From JBNGDW01 sp049975325 (GTDB lineage: Bacteria > Cloacimonadota > Cloacimonadia > JGIOTU-2 > JBNGDW01): 12,020 nucleotides of DNA. Positions 1 to 7,032 of the stretch are shown here, in pieces (within the stretch, counting starts at the first letter, position 1; each line of letters opens with the position of its first letter). The position numbers were made by a program, and so were the translations under genes. The DNA is taken from the NCBI GenBank assembly GCA_049975325.1, contig JBNGDW010000050.1:1-12020 (forward strand), read 5' to 3'. A model generated the notes under the pieces. That model did not search any database and was not told the DNA's origin. It worked only from the letters and a program-made list of their open reading frames with translations.

Positions 1-282
1 CTCTGAAACAGATTTCTCTTCAATGATTTTGCCAGTTAAATCTCCAGTATCAGTCTTTTCTCCTAGTCTTATTTTTGCATAATATTCTTTTTCTAAACCA
101 GTAAATTCAGAAATGTATTTAGTGGCTTCTCGTCCCACAAAAACCAGTAGAACACCAGTTGCAAATGGATCAAGTGTGCCAGCATGACCAACTTTCTTTA
201 CTTCTGTGAGATAACGAATTTTTCTAATTACATCAAACGATGTAATACCAGCTGGTTTATCAATGTTCAGGAGACCGTACAT
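1..282 (-). CDS. truB: tRNA pseudouridine(55) synthase TruB, N-terminal part (runs off left edge)
   Basis: TruB isomerises U55 to pseudouridine in the T-loop of most tRNAs. The visible 94 residues begin MYGLLNIDKPAGITSFDVI, the family N-terminus, followed by GHAGTLDPFATGVL at about residues 32-45, which contains the catalytic aspartate (D38). KYISEFTGLEKEYYAKIRLG and a TDTGD segment (the substrate-clasping region) follow, after which the frame is still open at base 1; a full protein would be about 230-310 residues. ATG at 280-282 is preceded by AGGA (291-294) with an 8-nt spacer, so the start is well supported. It is the last visible gene of the minus-strand translation operon, 68 bp after nrnA, the only loose junction in that operon. 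I saw no convincing promoter or terminator in the gap. Assignment is secure; only the C-terminus is missing because of the window boundary. Confidence 0.96.
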   Translation of the reverse strand, partial: MYGLLNIDKPAGITSFDVIRKIRYLTEVKKVGHAGTLDPFATGVLLVFVGREATKYISEFTGLEKEYYAKIRLGEKTDTGDLTGKIIEEKSVSE

Positions 283-350
283 TCAATAAATCCTAAATAT
301 TTCAAGAGCAGAATTTCAAATTAAAGTTTTGCACCGACAACCTTTACTTC

Positions 351-1373
351 TTATCCGCCCTTATTAATCAATTCAAACAATTTATTTTTCAACATTTCCA
401 ATTCCATTTTTGTTTCAAATCCTGCCGCAAGTTTGTGTCCTCCTCCCCCAAATCCTTCCGCAATTTTTTCCACATCGAGGCTTAAAGATCTTAGTGAAAC
501 TCGAAAGTAATTTGTATCGGCTTGGCGAATATAGATAACAACCTCTCTTTCCGAGGTTGGCTTAACCTCATTGGAAAAGTCCTCTGTCAATTCCATACCT
601 GTCTCACATTCTTCTAACATCTCTCTGGTTGTACTGTATAAAGCAATTTTCATTTTATTTTCTAACTCGTATAATTCAAGTGTCGATAGGGTCATCCCTA
701 AGAGTTTCAGGGCTTTTGTGCTTTTCTTATCAAATATATTTAGATAGCAAAGGTTATTATCTACTCCCAATGCAAGCAGGTCACTGGCAACTGCAAATGT
801 CTTTACAGACACATTTTTATTGGAAAAATTGTTTGTGTCGTAAATTAGTCCTGAATAGAGGCAAGTAGCAATTTTTTCTTTCGCGTGAGAAGAAAAGTCT
901 AAGATATCCTCCTTTAATAATAAATAAAGAATCTCGCAAACAGAGGAAGCAGAAGTATCAATATAGGAAACTGCCTTAATCGTGTCTTTGGTTACTTGAT
1001 GGTGGTCAATACAAACTATCTGTTTATAGTGTTCGAAAACCTCTTGCATCTTCTTTCCCACCCTTTTTTTTTCATTATAATCAAGCATAAAAAGGATATA
1101 ATGGGAAGGTAAGGAGGCTTGAAAACCGTTATGAGGAATTTCCACCTTAGACGATAAAGCAAGAAAATCGTATTTTGACGAAGGTGGATCCTGATTTAGG
1201 ATTCTAACATCTTTCCCCAGTTTTTTTAGGAATAAATACAAGGCAAATTCAGCACCAATAGCATCGCCATCAGAATGGGCATGCACAGTTATTACAAAGC
1301 TTTTATTATCAGCAATGATATCCTTTAACTGTGCCTTAAAAGAATCAGTACCCTCGTTCTTTTTTATCCTCAT
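351..1373 (-). CDS. nrnA: DHH/DHHA1 bifunctional oligoribonuclease / pAp phosphatase NrnA-like
   Basis: A 340-residue DHH-family phosphoesterase. NrnA-type enzymes degrade short oligoribonucleotides (nanoRNA) and dephosphorylate 3'-phosphoadenosine 5'-phosphate in the cytoplasm, using Mn2+. Metal-binding motifs are all visible: HAHSDGDAIG (H31, D35, D37), FMLDYN (D98), the signature DHH at 123-125 (CIDHHQ), and GLIYDTNNF (D179). The C-terminal DHHA1 substrate-binding motif GGGGHKLAAGF lies at 309-319. Length fits the family (310-340). The ATG at 1371-1373 lies 29 nt inside the 3' end of rbfA and has no clear Shine-Dalgarno, so translation is probably coupled to rbfA. No in-frame ATG exists between it and motif I, which supports this start. 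The position between rbfA and truB is the usual one for nrnA in many bacteria. The exact substrate preference (nanoRNA, pAp or cyclic dinucleotide breakdown products) cannot be decided from sequence alone. Confidence 0.93.
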   Translation of the reverse strand: MRIKKNEGTDSFKAQLKDIIADNKSFVITVHAHSDGDAIGAEFALYLFLKKLGKDVRILNQDPPSSKYDFLALSSKVEIPHNGFQASLPSHYILFMLDYNEKKRVGKKMQEVFEHYKQIVCIDHHQVTKDTIKAVSYIDTSASSVCEILYLLLKEDILDFSSHAKEKIATCLYSGLIYDTNNFSNKNVSVKTFAVASDLLALGVDNNLCYLNIFDKKSTKALKLLGMTLSTLELYELENKMKIALYSTTREMLEECETGMELTEDFSNEVKPTSEREVVIYIRQADTNYFRVSLRSLSLDVEKIAEGFGGGGHKLAAGFETKMELEMLKNKLFELINKGG

Positions 1374-1701
1374 CTATAAGTGACTCAATCTCTGTAGCAT
1401 TATGTTCTAGGGTATCATAGACAAAATTTATTTCAGGCGTATGTCTAAGGTTAAGTTTCTGAGCTAAACGTTTTTTAATAAAAGGCTTGGCATGTTCGAG
1501 TCCTATAAGCATTGATTTTTTATTTTTTGGGTTCATGATAGACACATAAACATTTGCTTGGTGTAAATCAGGGCTTACTTTCACTCTCTCGGTTGTTATC
1601 ATTGTTGAGGTGACTCGTTTATCTCGCACCTCGAAACGGATAATTTCAGTGATAGCCCGTTTCAGCAATTCATCAAGCCTTTTCTGTCGAAGTTTAATCA
1701 T
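1345..1701 (-). CDS. rbfA: 30S ribosome-binding factor A (RbfA)
   Basis: RbfA is a small KH-fold protein that binds the immature 30S subunit and assists 16S rRNA 5'-end maturation, particularly under cold stress. The 118-residue product shows the typical opening (IKLRQKRLDELLKRAITEII), then the ITTERVKVSPDLHQANVYVS stretch (the family's V.vS.Dl..A.vyvs) and the KH-like helix-turn-strand LAQKLNLRHTPEINFVYD at about 79-96. It ends in a charged tail with the D-x-x-x-E pattern usual for RbfA. The ATG at 1699-1701 is 12 bp after the ylxP stop and has only a weak purine stretch (CGGA) directly upstream. Its last 29 nt overlap the start of nrnA. Length and operon position are both standard. Confidence 0.95.
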   Translation of the reverse strand: MIKLRQKRLDELLKRAITEIIRFEVRDKRVTSTMITTERVKVSPDLHQANVYVSIMNPKNKKSMLIGLEHAKPFIKKRLAQKLNLRHTPEINFVYDTLEHNATEIESLIDEDKKERGY

Positions 1702-1713
1702 ATCCGATAAATT

Positions 1714-1995
1714 CTAGACAAAATCCTGAATATGAAGTATTTCAATATCCGGATAGTTATTTTCAATGAATCGCATTACTGCATCAAGCTGTTTTTGGAG
1801 GTATTTTCCTTCATTAGCCACTATAGCAATCCCTAAGCCCGCTCTCTGCCACTGATCCAGATAACTAATCTCTGCTATAGATACATTAAATTTATCTTTC
1901 ACTCTTTTTGATATTCCCTTGATGATGTTACGCTTACTTTTAAGCGAATTGGTTGTGGGAAGATATATATCAAGTATCACTGATTTTACTACCAT
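1714..1995 (-). CDS. ylxP: YlxP family protein (DUF503)
   Basis: A 93-residue DUF503 protein. The family is a small ferredoxin-like fold of unsettled function that is almost always encoded between infB and rbfA; it has been linked by genetics and context to ribosome assembly or translation, but no enzymatic activity is established. Recognisable elements are the N-terminal strand, the SLKSKRNIIKGISKRVKDKF helix (family pattern SLK.KR.v.k.l..R....f), NVSIAEISYLDQWQRAGLGI (family pattern vsvaE....d.wq.a.lGia), and a C-terminal helix and strand. The start ATG lies two nucleotides after the infB stop (TAA TT ATG) with no Shine-Dalgarno visible, so translation is probably coupled to infB termination. 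rbfA follows 12 bp later. Confidence 0.9.
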   Translation of the reverse strand: MVVKSVILDIYLPTTNSLKSKRNIIKGISKRVKDKFNVSIAEISYLDQWQRAGLGIAIVANEGKYLQKQLDAVMRFIENNYPDIEILHIQDFV

Positions 1996-1997
1996 AA

Positions 1998-4376
1998 TTA
2001 TTTTACATTTTCGAGTTTTCTTTTTTCTTCTACTACCTTATATGCCTCAATGATATCACCCTGCTTGATATCATTAAAGTTTTCGATTGAAATACCACAT
2101 TCCTGTCCAGCGATTACTTCTTTGACATTATTCTGGAAGTGTTTTAATGAGGCAATCTTCCCTTCGTAAATCTTAATATTATCGTGATAAATTTTTACCA
2201 GGGCATCTTTAGGTATTTTCCCTTCTTCAACCACGCATCCGGCAACAGTCCCAACTTTTGCAAACTTAAAGATTTCTTTAACCCTTGCCGTGCCGATGAG
2301 TTCTTCATGAGTAATTGGTTTAAGCATACCTTCAAGGGCTTTTTCCACATCCTCAATAGCTTCGAAAATTATATTGTAGAGCCGAATTTCTACTTTTTGC
2401 CTTTCTGCAGCTTTTCTTGCTTCCGCATTTGGTCTTACCTGAAATCCGAGAATAATCGCATTAGAAGCAGCGGCAAGGTCAACATCTGCCTCAACTATAC
2501 CGCCAACGCCTCTGTGGACAATATTTACCGTAACTTCACTCGTACCCAGCCGTTCCAGTGCATCACACATTGCTTCAACCGAACCGTCAGTATCAGCCTT
2601 TACTATCATATTAAGAGTATTTATCTGCTTTTGTTGAATCTTCTCATAAAGGTTGTCTAAAGAAACTCCCTTGCCAGTATAGAGTTGTCTTTCTCTAATA
2701 ATATGTTGACGTTTGGAGCTAATCTCTTTTGCCAATCTTTCATTATCAACACCATTTAGAGTATCACCGGCTTGAGGCACCCCATTTAATCCGAGAATCT
2801 GGACAACTCCGGAGGGAAAACAGGTTTCAACTGGGTTCTGTCTTTCGTCGAGCATCTGACGAACTCTCCCATAGTAAGCCCCACATACGACAATATCACC
2901 TTGTTTTAATATACCATTTTTCAATAAAACTGTAGCAACAGGCCCTCTGCCTTTATCTAGTTTTGCTTCCACTACTACGCCTTCTGCCTTCCCTGAATAT
3001 CTTACATTAAGCTTCTCAAATTCTGCTAAAAGGAGTATCGTCTCCAAGAGATCGGGTATTCCTTCGCCTGTCTTGGCAGAACATTCCACATATTCGATAT
3101 CTCCACCCCAGCCTTGCAAGCGGACATTGTGTTCAGCTAGCTGAGCTTTAACTTTTGAAGGGTTTGCATTAGGTAAATCAATTTTGTTGATAGCAACGAT
3201 AATTGGTTTCCCGGCTGCCTTAGCATGATCGATTGCCTCGACTGTCTGAGGCATAACTCCATCATCAGCCGCTACGACGATTATAACAATATCAGTAATA
3301 TCTGCTCCTCGTGCCCGCATAGCAGTAAAAGCCTCATGACCAGGAGTATCGATGAATGTAATCTTTTTCTCATTATATGAAACCTGGTAGGCTCCTATAT
3401 GCTGAGTAATACCACCAGCCTCTCCAGCGATGACATTTGTTTTACGAATGTGGTCAAGAATAGAAGTTTTCCCATGATCTACATGCCCTAAAACTGCTAC
3501 TATAGGCGGACGGGGTTTCTCCTCAAGCTTTTCCTCTTCTTTTTCCACCCCCTTACTTAAAATATCACTACCATATTGATCTGCAAATTCAACTTCGAAA
3601 TTAAACTCATCGCATATCATAATAAGGGAATCCTTATCGAGACGCTGGTTAATAGTAACCATTTTACCAAGTTCCATAAACTTAGCAATTATTTCTATAG
3701 GAGACCTATCCATTAACTTAGCCAGTTCGTCTACTGAGGTAAATTCAGTTACTACAACTTTCTTGGGTTCCTCTTGTTGTTTAGGTTTCTCTTTTCTGTA
3801 TCTTTTTTCTTTGGAATCCTTAGAGAGAGTTGCCTTAATATTACCTTTTATTTGCTGCTGGTCAAAAAACTTTTTTTCTTTCTCTTCTTGTAGCCTTGCT
3901 TTTCTATTCTTATATTTTTCTTTTGCTGGCTTCTTTTTCTTGGGCTCAGGCTTGATTTCTTGTGGCTTTGCTTTTTCTTCTTCTATCTGAGGCTCTTTTC
4001 TGGACTTTAAAGGCTTAGGTTTAGATGCCACTTTAGTAGATTTTTTCTCCTGAGCCGGGGTTGGTGTGGGTTTAGATTCAGGTTTAGCTTTATATCCTGG
4101 TTTAGGTTCATGTTTAGGGAAACGTCTTCTTTCTTGCTCCTGTTCTTGAAGACGCTTTTTCCTCACCTCTTCCTGATACTCTTTTCTCTCCTTTTGCCTT
4201 TGCTGGGCTACCGCACGCTGTTCTGAAAAAATCTTTTTTACTTTCTCAACTGCCTCATCATCAACATAACTCATATGCCCACTTAGCTCCACCTTCAAAT
4301 CGCGAAGGATAGAAATAAGTGCCTGAGGAGAGATTTTTAATTCTCGGGCTAACTCATATACTCTTTTTTGTGCCAT
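1998..4376 (-). CDS. infB: Translation initiation factor IF-2
   Basis: IF-2 is the GTPase that brings fMet-tRNA to the 30S subunit and promotes 50S joining. The 792-residue product has an IF2_N module (about 1-50, MAQKRVYELARELKISPQAL), a 150-residue Lys/Glu/Pro-rich linker without obvious fold, a second IF2_N module (about 209-265), then the G domain: G1 GHVDHGKT (297-304), G2 GGIT (321-324), G3 DTPGH (343-347), G4 NKID (397-400) and G5 SAK (433-435). Domains II-IV follow and end in the fMet-tRNA-binding C-domain. The frame stays open 30 codons further upstream, but those codons overlap ylxQ and encode no IF-2 sequence. The ATG at 4374-4376 starts the canonical MAQKRVYELA and has AGAGG 4 nt upstream, so I chose it. 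It lies 10 bp after ylxQ; ylxP follows after 2 nt. Confidence 0.98.
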   Translation of the reverse strand: MAQKRVYELARELKISPQALISILRDLKVELSGHMSYVDDEAVEKVKKIFSEQRAVAQQRQKERKEYQEEVRKKRLQEQEQERRRFPKHEPKPGYKAKPESKPTPTPAQEKKSTKVASKPKPLKSRKEPQIEEEKAKPQEIKPEPKKKKPAKEKYKNRKARLQEEKEKKFFDQQQIKGNIKATLSKDSKEKRYRKEKPKQQEEPKKVVVTEFTSVDELAKLMDRSPIEIIAKFMELGKMVTINQRLDKDSLIMICDEFNFEVEFADQYGSDILSKGVEKEEEKLEEKPRPPIVAVLGHVDHGKTSILDHIRKTNVIAGEAGGITQHIGAYQVSYNEKKITFIDTPGHEAFTAMRARGADITDIVIIVVAADDGVMPQTVEAIDHAKAAGKPIIVAINKIDLPNANPSKVKAQLAEHNVRLQGWGGDIEYVECSAKTGEGIPDLLETILLLAEFEKLNVRYSGKAEGVVVEAKLDKGRGPVATVLLKNGILKQGDIVVCGAYYGRVRQMLDERQNPVETCFPSGVVQILGLNGVPQAGDTLNGVDNERLAKEISSKRQHIIRERQLYTGKGVSLDNLYEKIQQKQINTLNMIVKADTDGSVEAMCDALERLGTSEVTVNIVHRGVGGIVEADVDLAAASNAIILGFQVRPNAEARKAAERQKVEIRLYNIIFEAIEDVEKALEGMLKPITHEELIGTARVKEIFKFAKVGTVAGCVVEEGKIPKDALVKIYHDNIKIYEGKIASLKHFQNNVKEVIAGQECGISIENFNDIKQGDIIEAYKVVEEKRKLENVK

Positions 4377-4380
4377 TATA

Positions 4381-4385
4381 CCTCT
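4381..4385 (-). promoter_or_regulatory. Ribosome binding site deciding the infB start
   Basis: Read on the minus strand, AGAGG sits 4 nt before the ATG at 4376, inside the 10-bp gap after the ylxQ stop. It supports this start over a longer reading frame that begins at 4466 inside ylxQ. Confidence 0.7.
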
Positions 4386-4386
4386 G

Positions 4387-4716
4387 TTAAATATAAAAAC
4401 AAGGAGATGCTTCGCCTCCAAATCGGCGAATACCTTCTGCAAAATGCAAGTTATTAATTGAAACAATAACTAATTTAGGACGAGAAAATATTTCAGCCAA
4501 TTCTTTTTCATTAAAAAAACTAACTATTTGGATACCCTTCTCCTTCCAAATTTTTTCTTCTTTCTGTATAAAACTATTATCTCGGGTGCCGATAAATATT
4601 ATCTTTGCCTCACCTTGCCTTATGCTTCTTTCCACGGCAGTTCTTCCAAGTGAAACTTTTCCAGCTTTATAGGCTAATCGCATAAGATTTACTATCTTTT
4701 TCTTTTTTCCATCCAT
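4387..4716 (-). CDS. ylxQ: L7Ae/L30e-family RNA-binding protein YlxQ
   Basis: A 109-residue member of the L7Ae/L30e/S12e ribosomal-protein superfamily, encoded in the usual place between ylxR and infB. Relatives bind kink-turn or related RNA elements; the role of bacterial YlxQ is not well defined. The N-terminus (IVNLMRLAYKAGKVSLGRTA) matches the family's llglA.kAGk...G, followed by an Arg-rich helix (VERSIRQGEAKIIFIG; family ir.gkaklvliA). The usual DaS.n motif is altered here to TRDNSF. The ATG at 4714-4716 lies inside ylxR (25-bp overlap) with only a weak upstream GAG, suggesting translational coupling. An internal Met at codon 12 would cut into the first helix, so the upstream start is preferred. 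The product ends with a short Gly/Ala/Pro tail. Confidence 0.87.
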   Translation of the reverse strand: MDGKKKKIVNLMRLAYKAGKVSLGRTAVERSIRQGEAKIIFIGTRDNSFIQKEEKIWKEKGIQIVSFFNEKELAEIFSRPKLVIVSINNLHFAEGIRRFGGEASPCFYI

Positions 4717-4904
4717 TTCTCAAGTTTATCCAAGCAAGCCGAACAACAGTAATAGCCTCTAGCTTGAGATGTTTGGCTTGCATCCATTATGATTTTGCCC
4801 TCTTTAATAATAAATCTATTAAGTCTATTCTTTGCAAACTTTTTCTTGCAAACCACGCAGCTACGTATCGGAATATGCGCTTTCTTGCTTGCTTTATCGG
4901 GCAT
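4692..4904 (-). CDS. ylxR: YlxR/RnpM family nucleic-acid-binding protein (DUF448)
   Basis: A 70-residue YlxR-family protein; the B. subtilis homologue (RnpM) binds RNase P RNA and modulates its activity, and the family has also been described as nucleoid/RNA binding. The family pattern R.C..C.......L.Rf......i..D....RG.Y.C is clear: RSCVVCKKKF at 14-23, LNRFIIKEGKIIMD at 28-41, and ARGYYCCSAC at 48-57. Cysteines 16/19 and 53(54)/57 make a CxxC...CxxC arrangement that could hold zinc. The normally conserved GRGAY signature is changed to ARGYY. The C-terminus is strongly basic (KWMEKRKR). The start overlaps the nusA stop by 1 nt (TAATG), a classic coupled junction, and the 3' end overlaps ylxQ by 25 bp. 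Confidence 0.88.
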   Translation of the reverse strand: MPDKASKKAHIPIRSCVVCKKKFAKNRLNRFIIKEGKIIMDASQTSQARGYYCCSACLDKLEKWMEKRKR

Positions 4905-6142
4905 TAGAAATTCTTTGCTGATTCCTTAAGCTTTAGCGCTGTTTTCTCCCCAATGCCCTCAATATTACAAAGTTCCTCCACAGATGCCAGGTGAATATCC
5001 TGTACAGATGTATATCCTGCCTCGTAAAGGATTTTCCCAATCTTACTGGTTGCCCCCTCAAGTTCATATATAGAACTTGTAATGCGGCGTTCTTCGGCTG
5101 CCCTTTCTTCATATTCTTCCTCTAATAAGATATCCAATTTATAGTTGGAGAGTTTTGCTGCAAGCTTAACATTCTTGCCATTTTTACCAATAGCAATATT
5201 CTTATCTTTCTCACTATTTACTATAACCTGAGCAAATTTACCTTTTTCAGCTAAGTAGACACGTTTTACAAGCTCTTGCCCTATACTATTTTTAATCAGC
5301 TGCTCTGGATTTTCACTCCACTCCACCACATCTACCTGTTCACCGTGCAATTCATCTTTAATTGCTTCGATACGTCTGCCCTTAGGTCCGATGCAACTTC
5401 CATACGCATCAATCTTGGGATTTGTCGCCTGGACAGCCACTTTGGTACGATATCCAGGTTCGCGCACAATCTTTTTTACTATTACACCACCATCCATTAT
5501 TTCCGGGATTTCATTTTCCATCAACCTTCTAATAAATTCTGGTCGCTGACGAGAAAGAATCACTGTCACTTTATTTTTTTGATTTCGAGTATCAAGAATA
5601 TATGCTTTTATATAATCACCAACTTTATAAAACTCAGTCTCTACCTGTTCATCCGTTGGAAGCAAAGCTTCTGTAAAACCGATGTCAACAATATATCCAT
5701 TATATTCAACCTTTTTCACTATTCCGGTCACAATCTGACCCTTTTGCTTCTCATAGTCAACCATCAACTGCTGAGTTTCTATTTCACGCGATCTGCTCAT
5801 AATAACCTGACGGGCAGCAAGGATTGTTTTCCTGCCAAAATCACTAATCGGTATCTCGATCGTAACATAATCTCCTACTTCTGCTGTAGGATCTATTTTT
5901 CTTGCCTCATCCAAACTTATCTCGGCAAACTTCTTTTTTACCTCGTCTACAACCCGGGCTGATATTTTGGCATATACTTTATTTTCCTCAAAATTTATTA
6001 CAACCGAGACATTATTATCTGGCCTTAGCCTCTTCATAATAATAGATTCAAGGCTTTCTTGAATAATTTTTACAATAACATCTCGATCAATTTGTTTAAG
6101 CGCTACGAACTCATTGATAATTGCGATTATATTAAAAGGCAT
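4904..6142 (-). CDS. nusA: Transcription termination/antitermination factor NusA
   Basis: NusA binds RNA polymerase and nascent RNA, modulating pausing, intrinsic termination and antitermination. The 412-residue product has an RNAP-binding N-terminal domain (about 1-125), an S1 domain (about 135-200), KH1 with GPKG in SCIGPKGRRIEAI (about 249-261), KH2 with GKNG in IAIGKNGKNVKLAAKLSN (about 317-334), and a C-terminal helix-hairpin-helix-like segment (EELCNIEGIGEKTALKLKES, about 389-408). That tail is shorter than the two acidic repeats of E. coli NusA. I place the start at the ATG at 6140-6142 because AAAGGGA (6151-6157) lies 8 nt upstream; a TTG two codons earlier would leave only 2 nt. The ATG is 2 nt after the rimP stop. 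ylxR follows with a 1-nt TAATG overlap. Confidence 0.97.
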   Translation of the reverse strand: MPFNIIAIINEFVALKQIDRDVIVKIIQESLESIIMKRLRPDNNVSVVINFEENKVYAKISARVVDEVKKKFAEISLDEARKIDPTAEVGDYVTIEIPISDFGRKTILAARQVIMSRSREIETQQLMVDYEKQKGQIVTGIVKKVEYNGYIVDIGFTEALLPTDEQVETEFYKVGDYIKAYILDTRNQKNKVTVILSRQRPEFIRRLMENEIPEIMDGGVIVKKIVREPGYRTKVAVQATNPKIDAYGSCIGPKGRRIEAIKDELHGEQVDVVEWSENPEQLIKNSIGQELVKRVYLAEKGKFAQVIVNSEKDKNIAIGKNGKNVKLAAKLSNYKLDILLEEEYEERAAEERRITSSIYELEGATSKIGKILYEAGYTSVQDIHLASVEELCNIEGIGEKTALKLKESAKNF

Positions 6143-6144
6143 CT

Positions 6145-6648
6145 TCAATTTCCCTTTCTCTTTGTATGACTTTGATTCTCATCAGGCCATACAAATCTGG
6201 TACGAGCTTTTTTGATCTGCTTATAAAATATTTTCTCAGATTCTTTCTGTTGAGTCGCTTTTACTTCAATAAAATCCTCGCTACTCCCAATAAGCTTACC
6301 TGTGAGCTTTCTATTCTCATTATCTTTATCCTGATATTGTATTTCTACCCTCTCACCCACAGCGGTGAGAAAATGTTTTGGCTGCCTTAGTTCTCGCTCC
6401 AATCCAGGAGAAGAAACCTCAAGAATATAACTGGATCTAAAGATGTCTTCCATATCAAGCTCATCACCAAGAGCTTCGCTTACGCGGGCACAATCATCAA
6501 TCGTAACTCCTTCTGGAGTATATATATACACTGCCAGGGTTTGCGAGCCCGGATTTCCTCTTATCTGCCAGTCATACAAATCAACTTCAGCAGATTGACA
6601 TACCCGTAATATTATATCTTCTAGTAACTTTTCGTCTCTTACACGCAT
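6145..6648 (-). CDS. rimP: Ribosome maturation factor RimP
   Basis: RimP binds the free 30S subunit and is needed for its maturation. The 167-residue product has the two-domain RimP layout: an alpha/beta N-domain with VTIDDCARVSEALGDELD (family gGv.ldDC..vSr.l...LD) and the hallmark YILEVSSPGLEREL (family Y.LEVSSPGldRpL), then an SH3-like C-domain (VGERVEIQYQDKD, KLTGKLIG, ending in KKARTRFVWP). I chose the ATG at 6646-6648 because GGAT lies about 8 nt upstream and MRVRDEKLLEDII matches where the family begins. An in-frame ATG at 6664-6666 would add six hydrophobic residues (MFWILK) and has no visible Shine-Dalgarno. As the first gene of the operon it sits directly downstream of a promoter-like sequence and a hairpin. 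Its stop is 2 nt from nusA. Confidence 0.93.
   Translation of the reverse strand: MRVRDEKLLEDIILRVCQSAEVDLYDWQIRGNPGSQTLAVYIYTPEGVTIDDCARVSEALGDELDMEDIFRSSYILEVSSPGLERELRQPKHFLTAVGERVEIQYQDKDNENRKLTGKLIGSSEDFIEVKATQQKESEKIFYKQIKKARTRFVWPDENQSHTKRKGN
6151..6157 (-). promoter_or_regulatory. Ribosome binding site deciding the nusA start
   Basis: On the minus strand AAAGGGA lies 8 nt before the ATG at 6142 and only 2 nt before an in-frame TTG at 6148. Spacing favours the ATG. The site lies within the last codons of rimP, so the two genes are probably translationally coupled. Confidence 0.6.
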
Positions 6649-6679
6649 TTTTAGTATCCAAAACATCAGCCATTATAAA

Positions 6680-6703
6680 AAATCTGGAGTTTTTCCCAGA
6701 TTT
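6680..6703 (-). terminator. Leader hairpin with U tract upstream of rimP (attenuator-like)
   Basis: On the minus strand AAATCTGG pairs perfectly with CCAGATTT (8 bp) around an 8-nt loop, and the 3' arm runs into six T residues, three of them part of the stem. It lies between the putative promoter (6740-6767) and the rimP start at 6648, so it cannot be the end of another minus-strand gene seen here. The stem is short and A/T-rich, so it would be a weak terminator; it could instead be a leader structure affecting rimP translation, or chance in AT-rich DNA. Confidence 0.35.
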
Positions 6704-6739
6704 CGTGATTTTCTTATTTTATGTAATTCCTTGTCAAAT

Positions 6740-6767
6740 ATTATAAGGCATATATATGTAAAGTAAA
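6740..6767 (-). promoter_or_regulatory. Putative sigma70-type promoter of the rimP-nusA-infB operon
   Basis: On the minus strand a perfect TATAAT (6745 to 6740) is preceded at a 16-bp spacing by TTTACT (6767 to 6762, four of six matches to TTGACA). Transcription would start near 6733, giving a leader of about 85 nt before the rimP ATG at 6648. The spacer is AT-rich (a TATATAT run). It is the only promoter-like site I found for the whole minus-strand operon. Confidence 0.5.
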
Positions 6768-6992
6768 CTAAAATTGATGGAGACAACGCAAGATGCTTTA
6801 ATTCCCTTCAGGTGGAAATTCCTTTTACAAAATAAACAGAAACTATGTCTGGACTCACGCATTTCTTGCGCTCTGTTCTGGACAGTGTATTATAGAATGG
6901 TAATAAAAACTTGACTATATAAATCAGTAAATCATTTTTATTACACAGGTCAGATACAAAATCTGTTCCGGCATAAAAATTTAAGGCTACAG

Positions 6993-7008
6993 TCCGCCAG
7001 CTGGCGGA
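6993..7008. repeat. Palindromic repeat, copy 1 (TCCGCCAGCTGGCGGA)
   Basis: A perfect 16-bp palindrome, much more GC-rich than its surroundings, lying 24 bp upstream of the recombinase ATG. An identical copy is found at 7351-7366 inside that gene. As RNA it would form a UCCGCC-AGCU-GGCGGA hairpin in the recombinase leader. Flanking bases of the two copies differ, so the repeat unit visible here is just the 16-mer. Confidence 0.85.
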
Positions 7009-7032
7009 TAAATAGAAATTACAAAAGGCAAA

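Larger units (their letters stand above)
6667..7032. other. Divergent intergenic region between rimP and the recombinase gene
   Basis: This 366-bp stretch holds the operon promoter and leader hairpin on its left side and a 16-bp palindrome 24 bp before the recombinase ATG. Between about 6780 and 6990 I see only small structures: a 4-bp hairpin CGCA-TTTCT-TGCG near 6859-6871, two copies of TCTGGAC near 6848 and 6876, and CAGAT-ACAAA-ATCTG at 6951-6965. Open frames crossing it on the minus strand are short or overlap the recombinase gene and show no recognisable protein family. I found no tRNA-like cloverleaf. A plus-strand promoter for the recombinase was not clear: TTGACT at 6911 lacks a well-spaced -10. 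Confidence 0.5.

Noticed and set aside
4377..4466. A 30-codon N-terminal extension of IF-2
   Set aside because: It overlaps ylxQ, has no IF-2-like sequence, and the ATG at 4376 has a good ribosome binding site and the canonical IF-2 N-terminus.
5276..5962. A 228-codon plus-strand open frame
   Set aside because: Fully antisense to nusA, with biased composition (Ile, Phe, Tyr, His) typical of a complementary-strand shadow.
6709..6737. A consensus TTGACA on the minus strand (6737 to 6732) as a second promoter for rimP
   Set aside because: No acceptable -10 box lies at 15-19 bp; the nearest TAAAAT is only 10 bp away.
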